DNA from: an uncultured Verrucomicrobia subdivision 3 bacterium
Lineage (GTDB): Bacteria; Verrucomicrobiota; Verrucomicrobiia; Limisphaerales; UBA11358
Direction: 5' to 3'
Assembly (NCBI GenBank): GCA_903850425.1
Contig: CAINLR010000133.1
Location: forward strand, 1 to 64,000
Length of the DNA stretch: 64,000 nucleotides
The notes beneath the pieces are model-generated. The model did not search any database and was not told where the DNA came from. It saw nothing but the letters and a program-made list of their open reading frames with translations. Within the stretch, counting starts at the first letter, position 1. Every line of letters begins with the position of its first letter. The translations under genes were made by a program, and so were the position numbers. Positions 52,087 through 61,698 of this stretch are shown in pieces.

Positions 52087-53613
52087 ATGCTTGCACGGGT
52101 TTTTTCTGCGGCGGTCAATGGCATTGACGCTTATCTGGTCGAAGTCGAGGTCAACTGCGGCTTCGGCGACACCTTCATCGCGCTCGTCGGCCTGCCCGAC
52201 ACCGCCGTCAAAGAATCGAAGGATCGCGTCTCCACGGCGCTGGCCAATTCCGGCTACAAGTTTCCGATGGGCAAGACGACCATCAACCTCGCGCCCGCCG
52301 ATGTAAAAAAAGAGGGGCCGAGTTTTGACCTGCCCATCGCGCTGGGCATGCTGGCAGCAAGCGAGCAGATCGAAACGGACCAGTTGGAAAATTTTGCGGC
52401 CGTCGGCGAACTCGCCCTCACCGGCGCGGTGCGGTCGTGCAAAGGCGTTTTGCCGATTGCGCTGCGCGCGAAGGCCGAAGGCAAAACCGGCGTGCTGGTG
52501 CCGGCGGAAAATGCGGCCGAAGCGGCGGTGGTGGACGGGTTGCAAGTCATCCCGGTCCAGAATTTGCGCGAGGCGGCGCAGTTTCTCGAAGGAGAAATTA
52601 GAATCGCGCCGCTCAGGGTGGACATTGCCAAGCTCTTCGAACATGTGGATTTGGAGGATGCGGATTTTGCCGAAGTCAAAGGCCAGGAATCGGTGAAACG
52701 CGCGTTGGAAATCGCGGCGGCTGGAGGACATAACGCGCTGTTGATTGGCCCTCCCGGCACGGGCAAATCCATGCTGGCAAAACGACTCGCGACCATTCTG
52801 CCGCCGCTCACGCTGGCCGAGGCGCTGGAGACGACGAAAATTCACAGCATCGTGGGCTTGCTCAAATCCGGCCAGGCGCTCGTGACCCAGCGCCCGTTTC
52901 GCGCGCCGCATCACACGGCGAGCGACGCCGGCTTGCTGGGCGGCAACATCAATCCGACGCCCGGCGAAATTTCGCTCGCGCACAACGGCGTGCTGTTCCT
53001 CGATGAACTGCCGGAGTTCAAGCGCAGCGTGCTGGAGACGATGCGCCAGCCGCTCGAAGAAGGGAGCGTGACGATTTCACGCGCGGCGGGAACCATGACG
53101 TTCCCCGCGCAATTCATGCTGGTGGCCGCCATGAATCCGACGCCGGATGGAAAAACTCTGGCGGATTCCCGGAGCTCGCCCCGCGAAATCCAGAGCTATC
53201 TCGGCCGGATTTCCGGGCCGCTGCTCGACCGCATTGACCTGCATGTGGAAGTGCCGGCGGTGCCCTTCCGCGAAATCTCCGGCGATAAAACCGGCGAGAC
53301 CTCGGCGGAAATCCGCGCGCGGGTCATCGCGGCGCGGCAACGCCAGCAAGCCCGGTTCGCGCCCAAGCCCCAAATCACCTGCAACGCGCGAATGGGGCCG
53401 AAGGAGTTGAAGGCATTTTGCGCGCTCGACAATGGCCCGAAGGAATTGCTGAAGATGGCGATGACGGAATTAAATTTCAGCGCGCGGGCTTACGACCGGA
53501 TTGTGAAGGTGGCACGGACCATCGCCGACCTCGCGGGCGCGGAACGGATTTCGGGCGATCATATTTCGGAGGCGATTCAATACCGCTCATTGGACCGCCA
53601 GTTGTGGACGTGA
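52087..53613 (+). CDS. comM: YifB/ComM-family Mg-chelatase-like AAA+ ATPase
   Basis: The chosen ATG at 52087 gives 508 residues. The N-terminal ChlI-like domain reads VFSAAVNGIDAYLVEVEVNC and FIALVGLPDTAVKESKDRV. The AAA+ core has Walker A GPPGTGKSMLAKR near residue 221, Walker B VLFLDELPEFKRSVLE, and FRAPHHTASDAGLLGG. The end carries the C-terminal ChlI domain (ELNFSARAYDRIVKVARTIADLAG). ComM helps branch migration during natural transformation in other bacteria. The frame is open 132 bp further upstream, but the family-typical start is here. Confidence 0.93.
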   Translation: MLARVFSAAVNGIDAYLVEVEVNCGFGDTFIALVGLPDTAVKESKDRVSTALANSGYKFPMGKTTINLAPADVKKEGPSFDLPIALGMLAASEQIETDQLENFAAVGELALTGAVRSCKGVLPIALRAKAEGKTGVLVPAENAAEAAVVDGLQVIPVQNLREAAQFLEGEIRIAPLRVDIAKLFEHVDLEDADFAEVKGQESVKRALEIAAAGGHNALLIGPPGTGKSMLAKRLATILPPLTLAEALETTKIHSIVGLLKSGQALVTQRPFRAPHHTASDAGLLGGNINPTPGEISLAHNGVLFLDELPEFKRSVLETMRQPLEEGSVTISRAAGTMTFPAQFMLVAAMNPTPDGKTLADSRSSPREIQSYLGRISGPLLDRIDLHVEVPAVPFREISGDKTGETSAEIRARVIAARQRQQARFAPKPQITCNARMGPKELKAFCALDNGPKELLKMAMTELNFSARAYDRIVKVARTIADLAGAERISGDHISEAIQYRSLDRQLWT

Positions 53614-53637
53614 GCCGGACGCCAAGTTCATTTTTGA

Positions 53638-56427
53638 GTGGCGGCGGCGGCGCAGCCGTCCGGGCCGGTGGTGGTTCGTCTTGAAATTTCGCTGCATTCC
53701 GGCCAAGGTTTCCCCGTGCGTTTCAATCCCGGATTCTGGCGTGGCTGCCGCATCGGTCTGCGCTGGCTGCGTTTTGCCGTTTGGGCCGTCGTGCTGGCGG
53801 CGCTGCTCGCCTTCGCGTGGTTCAATCTGGTCGGCCTGCCGGCGTTTCTGAAAACCCGGCTGGTGGCCACACTGCGGGAGCGCAACCTGCAACTGGAATT
53901 CACCCGGATGCGCCTGCGCTTCGTCCACGGCTTCGTCGCGGAAAACGTCCGGCTGGGCCTGCTCGCGGACGCCGCTGACCGCTCCGGCCAGCCCGCGCTC
54001 ACGGCTGGCGAAGTGCAGTTACAACTCAATTTTGCCGCCCTCCTGCGCGCGCGTTTCCAGCTCGACGGCCTCGTCCTGCGTGAAGGAAAGCTCACGCTGC
54101 CGCTCTCGCCGACCAATTCACTGGCACTGCGAAACTTGCAGACCGACCTGCGTTTCCAGGCGCAGGACACCTGGTCGCTCGACAATTTTCACGCGGATTT
54201 TGCCGGCGTCAAAATCTCGCTCGCCGGCGAAATCGCCCACGCGCCGGAAATACGGGATTGGAAAATGTTCACGGGCGCGAAAATCAGCGCGCCCACCCCC
54301 GGCGGACGCGGCGTGGCGCAACCGTTGCTGCAACAAATTTCCGACACGCTGGAACAAATTCATTTCACCGGGTCGCCGCAGTTGAGCCTCACCGTGAACG
54401 GCGACGCGCGGGCGGTGCACTCGTTCATCGTGCAGTTGCAGGCGACTGCGCCCGCCGTGCAGACGCCGTGGTTCGCGGCGGGCAACGTGCAGTTCGGGGC
54501 CAGGCTCACTGCGCCCGCCGACGCGCCGACGAATGCCGAGCCCGCCCTCGGGTGGTGGTCCAATCTGCAACCCATCCAGCTCACCTGGACGGCGCGGGCG
54601 GAAGGCATGATCACGGAGAAGGTCAAGGCCGACGCGGTGGAAATCAGCGGCTTCTGGCACGCGCCGGAACTGGCGGTGTCGAAATGTTCCGCGCGGCTCG
54701 GCGGCGGCAGTCTGGATTTTGGCGCGACGCTGGACGTGGCGACGCGCGCACTGGTCTTCACCAACGACGCCCAGTTTGACCCGCACGCGGTCACGGCGAT
54801 CCTCCCGGAAAACGCGCGGAAATGGCTGGCGGAAATGACGTGGGCGCAGTCGCCGGTAGTGCGCGCCAGCGGTTCGCTGACGCTGCCGGCATGGACGAAC
54901 CGGACACCGGACTGGAGCCAGGAACTGGCCACCACGGCGAAGGTGCGCGGCGAACTGGCGCTGACCAATACGGTGGCGATGGGCGTGATGGTGGAGGGTT
55001 TGCAGACCCATTTCACTTACGCGAACCAGGTTTTGAAACTCGCGGATTTTTCTTTGGCCCAAGGGCGCACCCGGCTGGCGCTGGACGGCGAACATGATTT
55101 CACGTCGAAGAATTTTGCCTTTCACGTGCGCGGCCGGATCGCGGCGGAGAGCGCGACGCCGTGGTGGCCCAATGACGCGCGGCGCGGGCTGGATCTGCTG
55201 CGCTTCACCGAGCCGCTGGCACTGGACCTGACCGGCAAGGGAAACCTCGGCGAGTTCAGCCGCTTCAACGCCGCCGGACAATTGGCCCTGACGAACTTCG
55301 CGGTGCGGGCGCAGATGATTGAGAGCGTCGCCACCGACGTAACCTACACCAATTTGACGGTGACTTTTTTGCAGCCGCATATTCTCCGCGCAAGCGGCAA
55401 ACAAATGATGACGGCGGATGCGGTCGTGCTGGACCTGGCGGGCGAACATCTCTATGTCACGAATGGCTTCAGCACCGTGGAGCCGATGGTGGTGGGCCGG
55501 GCCATCGGGCCGAAAACGGCACTGGGGATGGAGCCTTATCAATTTCTATCCCCGCCGGCGGCGCGGGTGAACGGCTGCATTCCGCTGCACAACAATGAGC
55601 ATGACGACCTGGTGCTGGACGACGCGGATTTGCGCGTGGACATCGTGGGCGACGTGCCGTTCCGCTGGCGGCGGTTTGAAACGCCCCGCATCACGGGCAC
55701 GGTTCATTGGCTGGCCAATTATCTGATCGTGACCAATGCCGCGGCCGTGGCTTACGGCGGCCCGGCGCGCGGCTGGGGCAGTTTCAATCTGCTCACGCCG
55801 GGGCCGGGCACGGATTTCAAATATTATGTGAGCGGCACGAACGTGGATTTTCATGCGATGGCCACCGCGTTGTGGGCGCCGACGAACACGCTGGAAGGCG
55901 CGCTGTCCGGCTGGATGGAAGTGACGCACGCCAACTCGGAGGACTGGCGCACCTGGAACGGTTTGGGCGCGGCGCAACTGCACGACGGACTGTTGTGGGA
56001 CATTCCAACTTTCAGCCTGCTGTCACCGGTGTTGAACGCGTTTTTGCCGGGACTGGGCAACAGCCGCGCGACCGAAGCGACGGCGCAGGCCACCCTGACC
56101 AACGGCATCATTTATTCCGACTCGATGGTGATTCGTTCGTTGATGATGCGGCTGCAATACGTCGGCACGGTGGACTTGCAGGAGAACGTGAATGCGAAAG
56201 TGACGGCGCAACTGCTGCGCAACACCTGGGGCGTGGGGCCGTTGATGAGCGCGGTGCTGTGGCCGGTAAGCAAAATCTTTGAATGTCAGGTGACCGGCAC
56301 GCTCGGCGATCCCAAGGCGAAACCGGTGCTGTTGCTGCCGCGCATTCTCATGGTGCCGCTGCACCCCATCCGCACCGTGGAAGAATTATTCACCGCGCCC
56401 GCCACGAATGCTCCAGCCGGGAGGTAA
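53638..56427 (+). CDS. Large AsmA-like membrane-anchored protein
   Basis: The 929-residue protein uses GTG at 53638. A GTG at 53716, preceded by AAGG, is a good alternative. One membrane segment lies at residues about 47-68 (FAVWAVVLAALLAFAWFNLV). The rest is long beta-rich sequence of the AsmA/TamB kind, with ALTAGEVQLQLNFAALLRA and a C-terminal AsmA_2-like end (VTAQLLRNTWGVGPLMSAVL and IFECQVTGTLGDPKAKPVLL). Such proteins span the periplasm and may move lipids to the outer membrane. It follows comM by 24 bp. The family call is moderately sure. Confidence 0.75.
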   Translation: MAAAAQPSGPVVVRLEISLHSGQGFPVRFNPGFWRGCRIGLRWLRFAVWAVVLAALLAFAWFNLVGLPAFLKTRLVATLRERNLQLEFTRMRLRFVHGFVAENVRLGLLADAADRSGQPALTAGEVQLQLNFAALLRARFQLDGLVLREGKLTLPLSPTNSLALRNLQTDLRFQAQDTWSLDNFHADFAGVKISLAGEIAHAPEIRDWKMFTGAKISAPTPGGRGVAQPLLQQISDTLEQIHFTGSPQLSLTVNGDARAVHSFIVQLQATAPAVQTPWFAAGNVQFGARLTAPADAPTNAEPALGWWSNLQPIQLTWTARAEGMITEKVKADAVEISGFWHAPELAVSKCSARLGGGSLDFGATLDVATRALVFTNDAQFDPHAVTAILPENARKWLAEMTWAQSPVVRASGSLTLPAWTNRTPDWSQELATTAKVRGELALTNTVAMGVMVEGLQTHFTYANQVLKLADFSLAQGRTRLALDGEHDFTSKNFAFHVRGRIAAESATPWWPNDARRGLDLLRFTEPLALDLTGKGNLGEFSRFNAAGQLALTNFAVRAQMIESVATDVTYTNLTVTFLQPHILRASGKQMMTADAVVLDLAGEHLYVTNGFSTVEPMVVGRAIGPKTALGMEPYQFLSPPAARVNGCIPLHNNEHDDLVLDDADLRVDIVGDVPFRWRRFETPRITGTVHWLANYLIVTNAAAVAYGGPARGWGSFNLLTPGPGTDFKYYVSGTNVDFHAMATALWAPTNTLEGALSGWMEVTHANSEDWRTWNGLGAAQLHDGLLWDIPTFSLLSPVLNAFLPGLGNSRATEATAQATLTNGIIYSDSMVIRSLMMRLQYVGTVDLQENVNAKVTAQLLRNTWGVGPLMSAVLWPVSKIFECQVTGTLGDPKAKPVLLLPRILMVPLHPIRTVEELFTAPATNAPAGR

Positions 56428-56429
56428 GC

Positions 56430-56786
56430 CTACGGGGATTTGGGCCAGAACGTGAACGCCACCGCCGCGAGGATGCAGACGAACGCGGCGATGTAATTCC
56501 ACCGGATTTTTTCGCCGAGAAAAACCATCGCGAACCCACAGAAGACCGTGAGCGTGATGACCTCCTGCAGGATCTTAAGCTGGGTGACGGAATACAGGGA
56601 GCTGCCCCAGCGGTTGGCCGGCACCATCAGCAGATATTCGAAGAACGCGATGCCCCAGCTCGCAAGGATCACCAGCCAGAGCGGCGAGTTCTTATATTTC
56701 AAATGGCCATACCACGCGAACGTCATAAAGATGTTCGAGCAGGTCAGCAGCACGATGGGCAGCCAGCGGGAGGAGGTAAAATCCAT
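56430..56786 (-). CDS. DUF486 (DMT-fold) membrane protein
   Basis: The start at 56786 gives 118 residues with four hydrophobic segments. WLPIVLLTCSNIFMTFAWYGHLK, SWGIAFFEYLLMVPANRWG, QLKILQEVITLTVFCGFAMV and YIAAFVCILAAVAFTFW match the DUF486 family of small drug/metabolite-transporter-like proteins. Function is unknown. It converges on the AsmA-like gene, with its stop 2 bp away. Confidence 0.9.
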   Translation of the reverse strand: MDFTSSRWLPIVLLTCSNIFMTFAWYGHLKYKNSPLWLVILASWGIAFFEYLLMVPANRWGSSLYSVTQLKILQEVITLTVFCGFAMVFLGEKIRWNYIAAFVCILAAVAFTFWPKSP

Positions 56787-57029
56787 GCCGCAGAAAATGA
56801 ATTCGCCGGCCGGCGGAGTCAAATGGGAATCCCGCATTTTCCGCCCCGCAGCAATCCGGTGCTCGGCGGCGAAGCGGTGGCGAACCGCGCGGAAATCGGC
56901 CCGGCCGAAAAAATGGCCGACGGCCATTTGGTGAGGGGCCGCGAAACTGAGGCCGACGGCAAACAGCGGAACGGGAGCCGCAGACAAGTCCGCGCTCGAC
57001 AGCCGTTGGCACTCGGAATAAGGTCGCGC

Positions 57030-57887
57030 ATGAAACTGACCTCCTGGTTCCACCGGCGTTCCTTTTTCCCTTTCGCGTCGAGGCTCCGTGCTTGGATGAT
57101 GCTCGGCGGCACGACCACTCTGTTCATCCTGACCGCCAATGGCGTGGACGCCAAGGACTGGCAATTGGTTTGGGCGGATGAATTCAACTATCAAGGGCAG
57201 CCGGACCCTGCTAAATGGAGCTATGAGGAGGGATTTGTCCGCAATCACGAAAGCCAGTATTACACCCGGTCGCGCTTGGAAAACGCCCGCGTTGAAAATG
57301 GCAATCTCGTCATCGAATGCCGGAAGGAACCCTTCACGCCGCCGAACCATGCCCCGGTGGCATACACCGCCGCCAGCCTCACCACGCAGAACCAGGCGAA
57401 CTGGCAATACGGACGCATCGAAGTCCGCGCCCAACTTCCCCAAGGCCAAGGCGTCTGGCCGGCTATCTGGATGCTCGGCACGAATATCACCAAGGTCGGC
57501 TGGCCCGCCTGCGGGGAGATTGACATCATGGAATTTGTCGGCAAAGAACCCAGGGGCATCCACGGAACCCTGCATTACGCGGTGGCCGGCAAGCATGACT
57601 CCGATGGCGGCGCGCTCCAAACCAACCAGCCGTTTGCGGCTTTTCATACTTATGCCTTGGAGTGGACGCCGGAACGAATTGATTTCTTTTTCGACGCCCT
57701 AAAATATCACAGCGTCGCCCTGGCCAAGGCGGACCAAGGCGCGGGCAATCCCTTCCGCGCGCCCCACTACTTGATTCTCAATTTCGCCCTGGGCGGGGCT
57801 TGGGGCGGACCGATTGATGATGCCGTTCTCCCCCAGAAATTCCTGATTGATTACGTGCGCGTTTATCGGGCGGCGGACCTCAAATGA
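57030..57887 (+). CDS. Glycoside hydrolase family 16, secreted
   Basis: The ATG at 57030 gives 285 residues with a signal peptide ending GVDA. The jelly-roll GH16 domain shows WQLVWADEFNYQGQPDPAKW at its start, YGRIEVRAQLPQGQGVWPAIWML in the middle, and the catalytic E-x-D-x-x-E in CGEIDIMEFVGKEP near residue 170, with IHGTLHY and ALEWTPERIDFFFD after. It probably cuts beta-1,3/1,4-glucan or laminarin. The signature belongs to the laminarinase-type subgroup by eye. Confidence 0.94.
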   Translation: MKLTSWFHRRSFFPFASRLRAWMMLGGTTTLFILTANGVDAKDWQLVWADEFNYQGQPDPAKWSYEEGFVRNHESQYYTRSRLENARVENGNLVIECRKEPFTPPNHAPVAYTAASLTTQNQANWQYGRIEVRAQLPQGQGVWPAIWMLGTNITKVGWPACGEIDIMEFVGKEPRGIHGTLHYAVAGKHDSDGGALQTNQPFAAFHTYALEWTPERIDFFFDALKYHSVALAKADQGAGNPFRAPHYLILNFALGGAWGGPIDDAVLPQKFLIDYVRVYRAADLK

Positions 57888-57989
57888 GGCGCGCGGACGC
57901 AATCAGATCCGGTTTCTAGTCGGCCGGTGCAATCGGGCCCGGCTCACTTCCCGTTCGACAACCCGGCGGCGCGTTGTCAAAATGCCGTT

Positions 57990-59486
57990 ATGTCAAATGC
58001 GCTCCCCGCCTACCGGAAACTGCTCAAACGCACCCGCGAAATCGCGCTCCTCGATAGTGCGAACAGTCTGCTGTCGTGGGACAAGGAAACCTACATGCCG
58101 CCGCGGGCGCTGGATCATCGCGCCGGGCAGATGGCGTATTTCAGCGGCCAAGCCCATCGGCTGTTTACCGCCCGGAAGGTCGGGGAATGGATTTCCGATT
58201 GCGAACAGCACGGCTTTGCGCCCGGTTCCGACGAGGCGGCGAACGTGCGCGAATGGCGCCGCAGCTATGATCACAAAACGAAAATTCCGGCGCGGCTGGT
58301 GGAAAAATTCCAGCGCCTGTGCGCCCATGCCCGCGAGGCCTGGGGCGAGGCCCGCCAGGCATCCAACTTCAAACGCTTCCGGCCGCATCTTCAAAAGCTG
58401 ATGGAGATGCACCTGCAGTTCGCCGAATTGTGGGGCTACACCGGTTCGCCTTACAACGCGCATCTCGACCAATTTGAACCGGGCGCGCGTGCCGAAGATT
58501 TGCGCGAACTGTTCGCCCAACTGCGGCCGGAGATCGTCTCCATTCTCGGCCCGGCGCGGGAACGCTCCGCCGCCACGCCGCGCTCGGTCTTGCACGGGCA
58601 TTATCCCGTCGCTGCGCAACAGGCGTTCAACCGCGAGGTGGCACAGGCGCTGGGATTTGATTTCGCGGCGGGCCGGATTGACACCACCACGCATCCGTTT
58701 TGCAGCGGGCTGGGGCCGAAGGATTGCCGCCTCACCACGCGCTACAACGAAGCCGATTTCACGCAGTCCCTTTATGGCATCATGCACGAGGCCGGTCACG
58801 GGCTTTACGATCAGGGCCTGCCCGCAGAGCATTACGGCACGCCGCTAAGCAACGCCGTTTCACTCGGCCTTCATGAATCGCAGTCGCGCCTGTGGGAAAA
58901 CCATGTGGGCCGCAGCGAGACTTTCTGGCAGCACTGGCATCCCATCGCGTGCCGACATTTTCCCGAACTGGCCCGGCTCACGCCCGCGCAGGTCACGGCG
59001 GCGGTCAATCATGTGGAGCCGTCCTTCATCCGCGTCGAAGCGGACCAGGTCACTTACGATCTGCACATCATTTTGCGTTTCGAGATCGAGCTGAAATTGA
59101 TCGAGCGCCAGCTCGCCGTGGCCGATGTGCCGGCGTATTGGAACGAACAGTTCGAAAAATCCTTCGGCCTGAAGATCGCGAAGGATGCCGACGGCTGCCT
59201 GCAAGACGTGCATTGGAGCATTGGCACGATGGGCTATTTTCCCACCTATTCGCTGGGCAACCTCAACGCCGCGCAGCTCATGCAGCGGGCGCAAACGGAT
59301 TGCCCGGCGCTCGAAACGGAACTGGCGCGCGGCGAATACGCGACGCTGCTCGGCTGGCTGCGCGAGAAAATTCATCGCCACGGGATGAAGCATCCGCCCC
59401 AGGAACTCATGCGCCTCGCCACCGGCGCCGGCACCAATCCAGCCGCACACCTGGCGGCGTTGCGGAAAAAATACGCGGTGACATAA
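57990..59486 (+). CDS. Carboxypeptidase Taq family (M32) metallopeptidase
   Basis: The ATG at 57990 gives 498 residues. The zinc site is HEAGHGLYDQG (H-E-x-x-H) near residue 267, with the downstream HESQSRLWENHVGRS holding the third ligand, as in the M32 family. Other typical blocks are DTTTHPFCSGLGPKDCRLTTRY and SFIRVEADQVTYDLHIILRFEIE, and WSIGTMGYFPTYSLGNL near the end. It trims C-terminal residues from peptides in the cytoplasm. The 197 bp after it include a short dispersed repeat near 59530-59565. Confidence 0.95.
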   Translation: MSNALPAYRKLLKRTREIALLDSANSLLSWDKETYMPPRALDHRAGQMAYFSGQAHRLFTARKVGEWISDCEQHGFAPGSDEAANVREWRRSYDHKTKIPARLVEKFQRLCAHAREAWGEARQASNFKRFRPHLQKLMEMHLQFAELWGYTGSPYNAHLDQFEPGARAEDLRELFAQLRPEIVSILGPARERSAATPRSVLHGHYPVAAQQAFNREVAQALGFDFAAGRIDTTTHPFCSGLGPKDCRLTTRYNEADFTQSLYGIMHEAGHGLYDQGLPAEHYGTPLSNAVSLGLHESQSRLWENHVGRSETFWQHWHPIACRHFPELARLTPAQVTAAVNHVEPSFIRVEADQVTYDLHIILRFEIELKLIERQLAVADVPAYWNEQFEKSFGLKIAKDADGCLQDVHWSIGTMGYFPTYSLGNLNAAQLMQRAQTDCPALETELARGEYATLLGWLREKIHRHGMKHPPQELMRLATGAGTNPAAHLAALRKKYAVT

Positions 59487-59683
59487 TTCTAATTCGCGAT
59501 CAAGCAGCGACACACCGCTGTTATTGCATTAGCCCCGAGCTTTAGCCCGGTGTTAATGAATGGTTGCAGGAAAGTGCGCCACCCATCCAAGCCGCCAATT
59601 ATTTTTCGCGGTTGGCCCACGGCGGTTTCTTTTCTGAAACTTGGTGGATTGTGCCGCCCGTCCTTTTGATTTAATCTGCCCGG

Positions 59684-61027
59684 ATGTTCGATTCGCTCAG
59701 CAGCAAGCTTCAGAATGCCTTCAAGAATTTGCGTGGGCTCGGAAAGATTTCCGAGGCCAACGCCGGTGATGCCTTGCGCGAGGTGCGCATGGCGCTGCTC
59801 GAAGCCGATGTTAATTTCAAGGTCGCCCGCGATTTCATCGAGCGCGTCAAAACCAAGGCGCTCGGCGCGGAGGTCATTGCCAGCGTCCAACCCGGCCAGC
59901 AGATCATCAAGATCATTTCAGACGAACTCGTCGAGCTGCTCGGCTCGGCCAACGCGGCGCTGAAGCTCGAGGGCAATCCAAGCTGCCTCATGCTGGTGGG
60001 CTTGCATGGCGCGGGCAAAACGACTTCCGCCGGCAAACTCGCCAAACTCCTGCTGAAACAAGGCCGCGCGCCCATGCTCGTGGCGGCCGATGTCTATCGG
60101 CCGGCGGCGATGGACCAGCTCGAAACGCTCGGCAAACAGGTGGACGTCCCCGTTTTTCTCAAGCGCGGCGAGACGGACGTTTTGAAGATTGCCCGCGAGG
60201 CGCTGGAATTCGCGAAGGCGAATAATCGCGCCACGATTATTTTCGACACGGCTGGCCGCCTCCAGATTGACGAACCGCTGGTGCAGGAACTCGTCCGCCT
60301 GCGCGATCTCGTGAAGCCGACGGAAATCCTCCTCGTGCTCGACGCCGCGACCGGGCAAGAAGCCGTGAATGTCGCCACGCATTTCGATTCCGCGCTGAAC
60401 ATCACCGGTGCCATCCTCACCAAGCTCGACGGCGATGCGCGCGGCGGCGCGGCCTTGAGCCTGAAGGCCGTCACCGGCAAGCCGATCAAGTTCATGGGCG
60501 TCGGCGAAAAGCTGGACGAGTTCGAGCCGTTTCATCCCGAGCGCATGGCGTCGCGGATTCTCGGCATGGGCGACGTGGTCAGCCTCGTGGAACGCGCCGC
60601 TGATGCCGTCAACGAAGAAGACGCCAAGCGCATGGAAGAAAAGATGCGCAAGGGCGAATTCACGCTGGAGGATTTTCTCGAGCAGTTGCGCGCGATGAAG
60701 AAGCTCGGTTCGCTGGAAAACATTCTCAAAATGCTGCCCGGCGGCGGCGATGCGCTGAAGCAGATTGACATCGGCAAGCAGGAAAAAGAATTCAAGCGCA
60801 TGGAAGGCATGGTCTGCGCCATGACGAAAAAAGAGCGGCTGAATCCCGTCATTCTCAACGCGAGCCGCCGTCGCCGCATCGCCGCCGGCAGCGGCGTGAC
60901 CGTGACGGAGTTGAACACGATGCTCAACAAGTTTTTCCAGATGCAGACCATGATGAAGAAGATGGGCAAGATGTCCAAGATGATGGGCAAAATGGGCGGC
61001 GCGCTGCCGGGCATGATGCGGCGGTAA
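59684..61027 (+). CDS. ffh: Signal recognition particle protein Ffh
   Basis: The 447-residue GTPase has an N domain with SKLQNAFKNLRGLGKISEAN, and a G domain with P-loop GLHGAGKTTSAGKLAKLLLK, DTAGRLQIDEPLVQEL and TKLDGDARGGAALS. The M domain (residues about 300-447) is methionine-rich and ends in MQTMMKKMGKMSKMMGKMG. With 4.5S RNA it targets membrane proteins to the translocon. Normal length. The gene is followed by a long repeat region. I see no 4.5S RNA gene nearby. Confidence 0.97.
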   Translation: MFDSLSSKLQNAFKNLRGLGKISEANAGDALREVRMALLEADVNFKVARDFIERVKTKALGAEVIASVQPGQQIIKIISDELVELLGSANAALKLEGNPSCLMLVGLHGAGKTTSAGKLAKLLLKQGRAPMLVAADVYRPAAMDQLETLGKQVDVPVFLKRGETDVLKIAREALEFAKANNRATIIFDTAGRLQIDEPLVQELVRLRDLVKPTEILLVLDAATGQEAVNVATHFDSALNITGAILTKLDGDARGGAALSLKAVTGKPIKFMGVGEKLDEFEPFHPERMASRILGMGDVVSLVERAADAVNEEDAKRMEEKMRKGEFTLEDFLEQLRAMKKLGSLENILKMLPGGGDALKQIDIGKQEKEFKRMEGMVCAMTKKERLNPVILNASRRRRIAAGSGVTVTELNTMLNKFFQMQTMMKKMGKMSKMMGKMGGALPGMMRR

Positions 61028-61039
61028 CGGTTCCAACCG

Positions 61040-61395
61040 CCCGCGACGCCCGGCCGCCCAGTCGCGACGGCTTTCCGGCAGCCGGCGACGCCCCTCCGAC
61101 CGACCGCGACGGGGTGTTTTCGGGCTGCGACGCCCGTTCGGAGGCTTGCGGCGGCCTCCCGTCACTCCCCAACCCCTGTCCGGCAGCCGGCGACGCCGAT
61201 TTTCCGGCTGCGACACCTTTCCGACCGGTTGCGACGGGCTGCCGCCGCCTCGCGACGCCCCTCCAACCGGCTGCGACGCCTTGCCGACCGGTTGCGACGG
61301 GCTGTTTTCGGGCTGCGACGCCCGTTCGGAGGGTTGCGACGCGCTTCCGTCGCTCCCCAACGCCTGTCCGCCGGCTTGCGACGGCCTAAAACCCA
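61040..61395. repeat. 21-bp GC-rich tandem repeat, about 17 units
   Basis: Units begin GCGACG and run for 21 bases, for example GCGACGCCCCTCCAACCGGC plus one. I segment about 17 units, with one of 20 bases and two places where a unit lost its GCGACG. A higher-order copy of nine units (188 bp) is visible: the block GCGACGGGGTGTTTTCGGG at 61106 recurs as GCGACGGGCTGTTTTCGGG at 61294 and the next units follow in the same order. The period is seven codons, so both strands read as heptapeptide repeats such as A-S-Q-P-V-G-K on the minus strand. Confidence 0.92.
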
Positions 61396-61436
61396 TTTGC
61401 GCAGCTATTTATGCCGCCAATTCTGCGGCGGCGGTT

Positions 61437-61584
61437 GGGGAGCACGCCCGCCCCGGGCGTCGGTGGACGCGCCCTCGCGTCCGCCGGTGGCGCGTGACCC
61501 TCCCCGGAACGCTGGCAACGTCTCGGTGCGCCCGGATTTTCCGCGAGGGCGCGGAAAATGGCACCCGGGGCGGGCGCGCTCCCC
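61437..61584. repeat. Large palindromic dispersed element
   Basis: The left arm GGGGAGCACGCCCGCCCCGG and the right arm CCGGGGCGGGCGCGCTCCCC are inverted copies with one mismatch, about 100 bp apart. The inside contains more inverted words (GGACGCGCC facing GGTGGCGCGT; CCGCGAGGGCGCGGAAAAT). The ending GGGGAGC/GCTCCCC arms match a dispersed element seen in Verrucomicrobiota genomes as I recall it, so this is a copy and not a unique structure. Confidence 0.75.
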
Positions 61585-61698
61585 ACGCCCCTTAAGTTTT
61601 CCTTAAAAAAATGTTGCGCTGGCCAGCGGTCGGCACATACTCGCCGCCAAGCCTTCGCTTGTTCAGGAAGGGGAAACCAGCATGAAACCAGGAATGTT

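Larger units (their letters stand above)
61028..61698. other. 671-bp repeat-rich gap after ffh
   Basis: This non-coding region holds the 21-bp tandem repeat (about 61040-61395) and then a large palindromic element (61437-61584). The remaining bases before the next gene show a short T-run and a possible ribosome-binding region. Open reading frames cross the repeat in several frames only because the 21-bp unit is a multiple of three and lacks stops. Confidence 0.7.

Noticed and set aside
61040-61395. CRISPR array
   Set aside because: Units are contiguous, imperfect and 21 bp long without unique spacers, and no cas gene is present.
59918-61396. 492-codon minus-strand frame starting in heptapeptide repeats
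   Set aside because: Most of it is antisense to ffh. The repeat part is open only because the 21-bp unit lacks stops. I keep the repeat as a finding and reject the gene.
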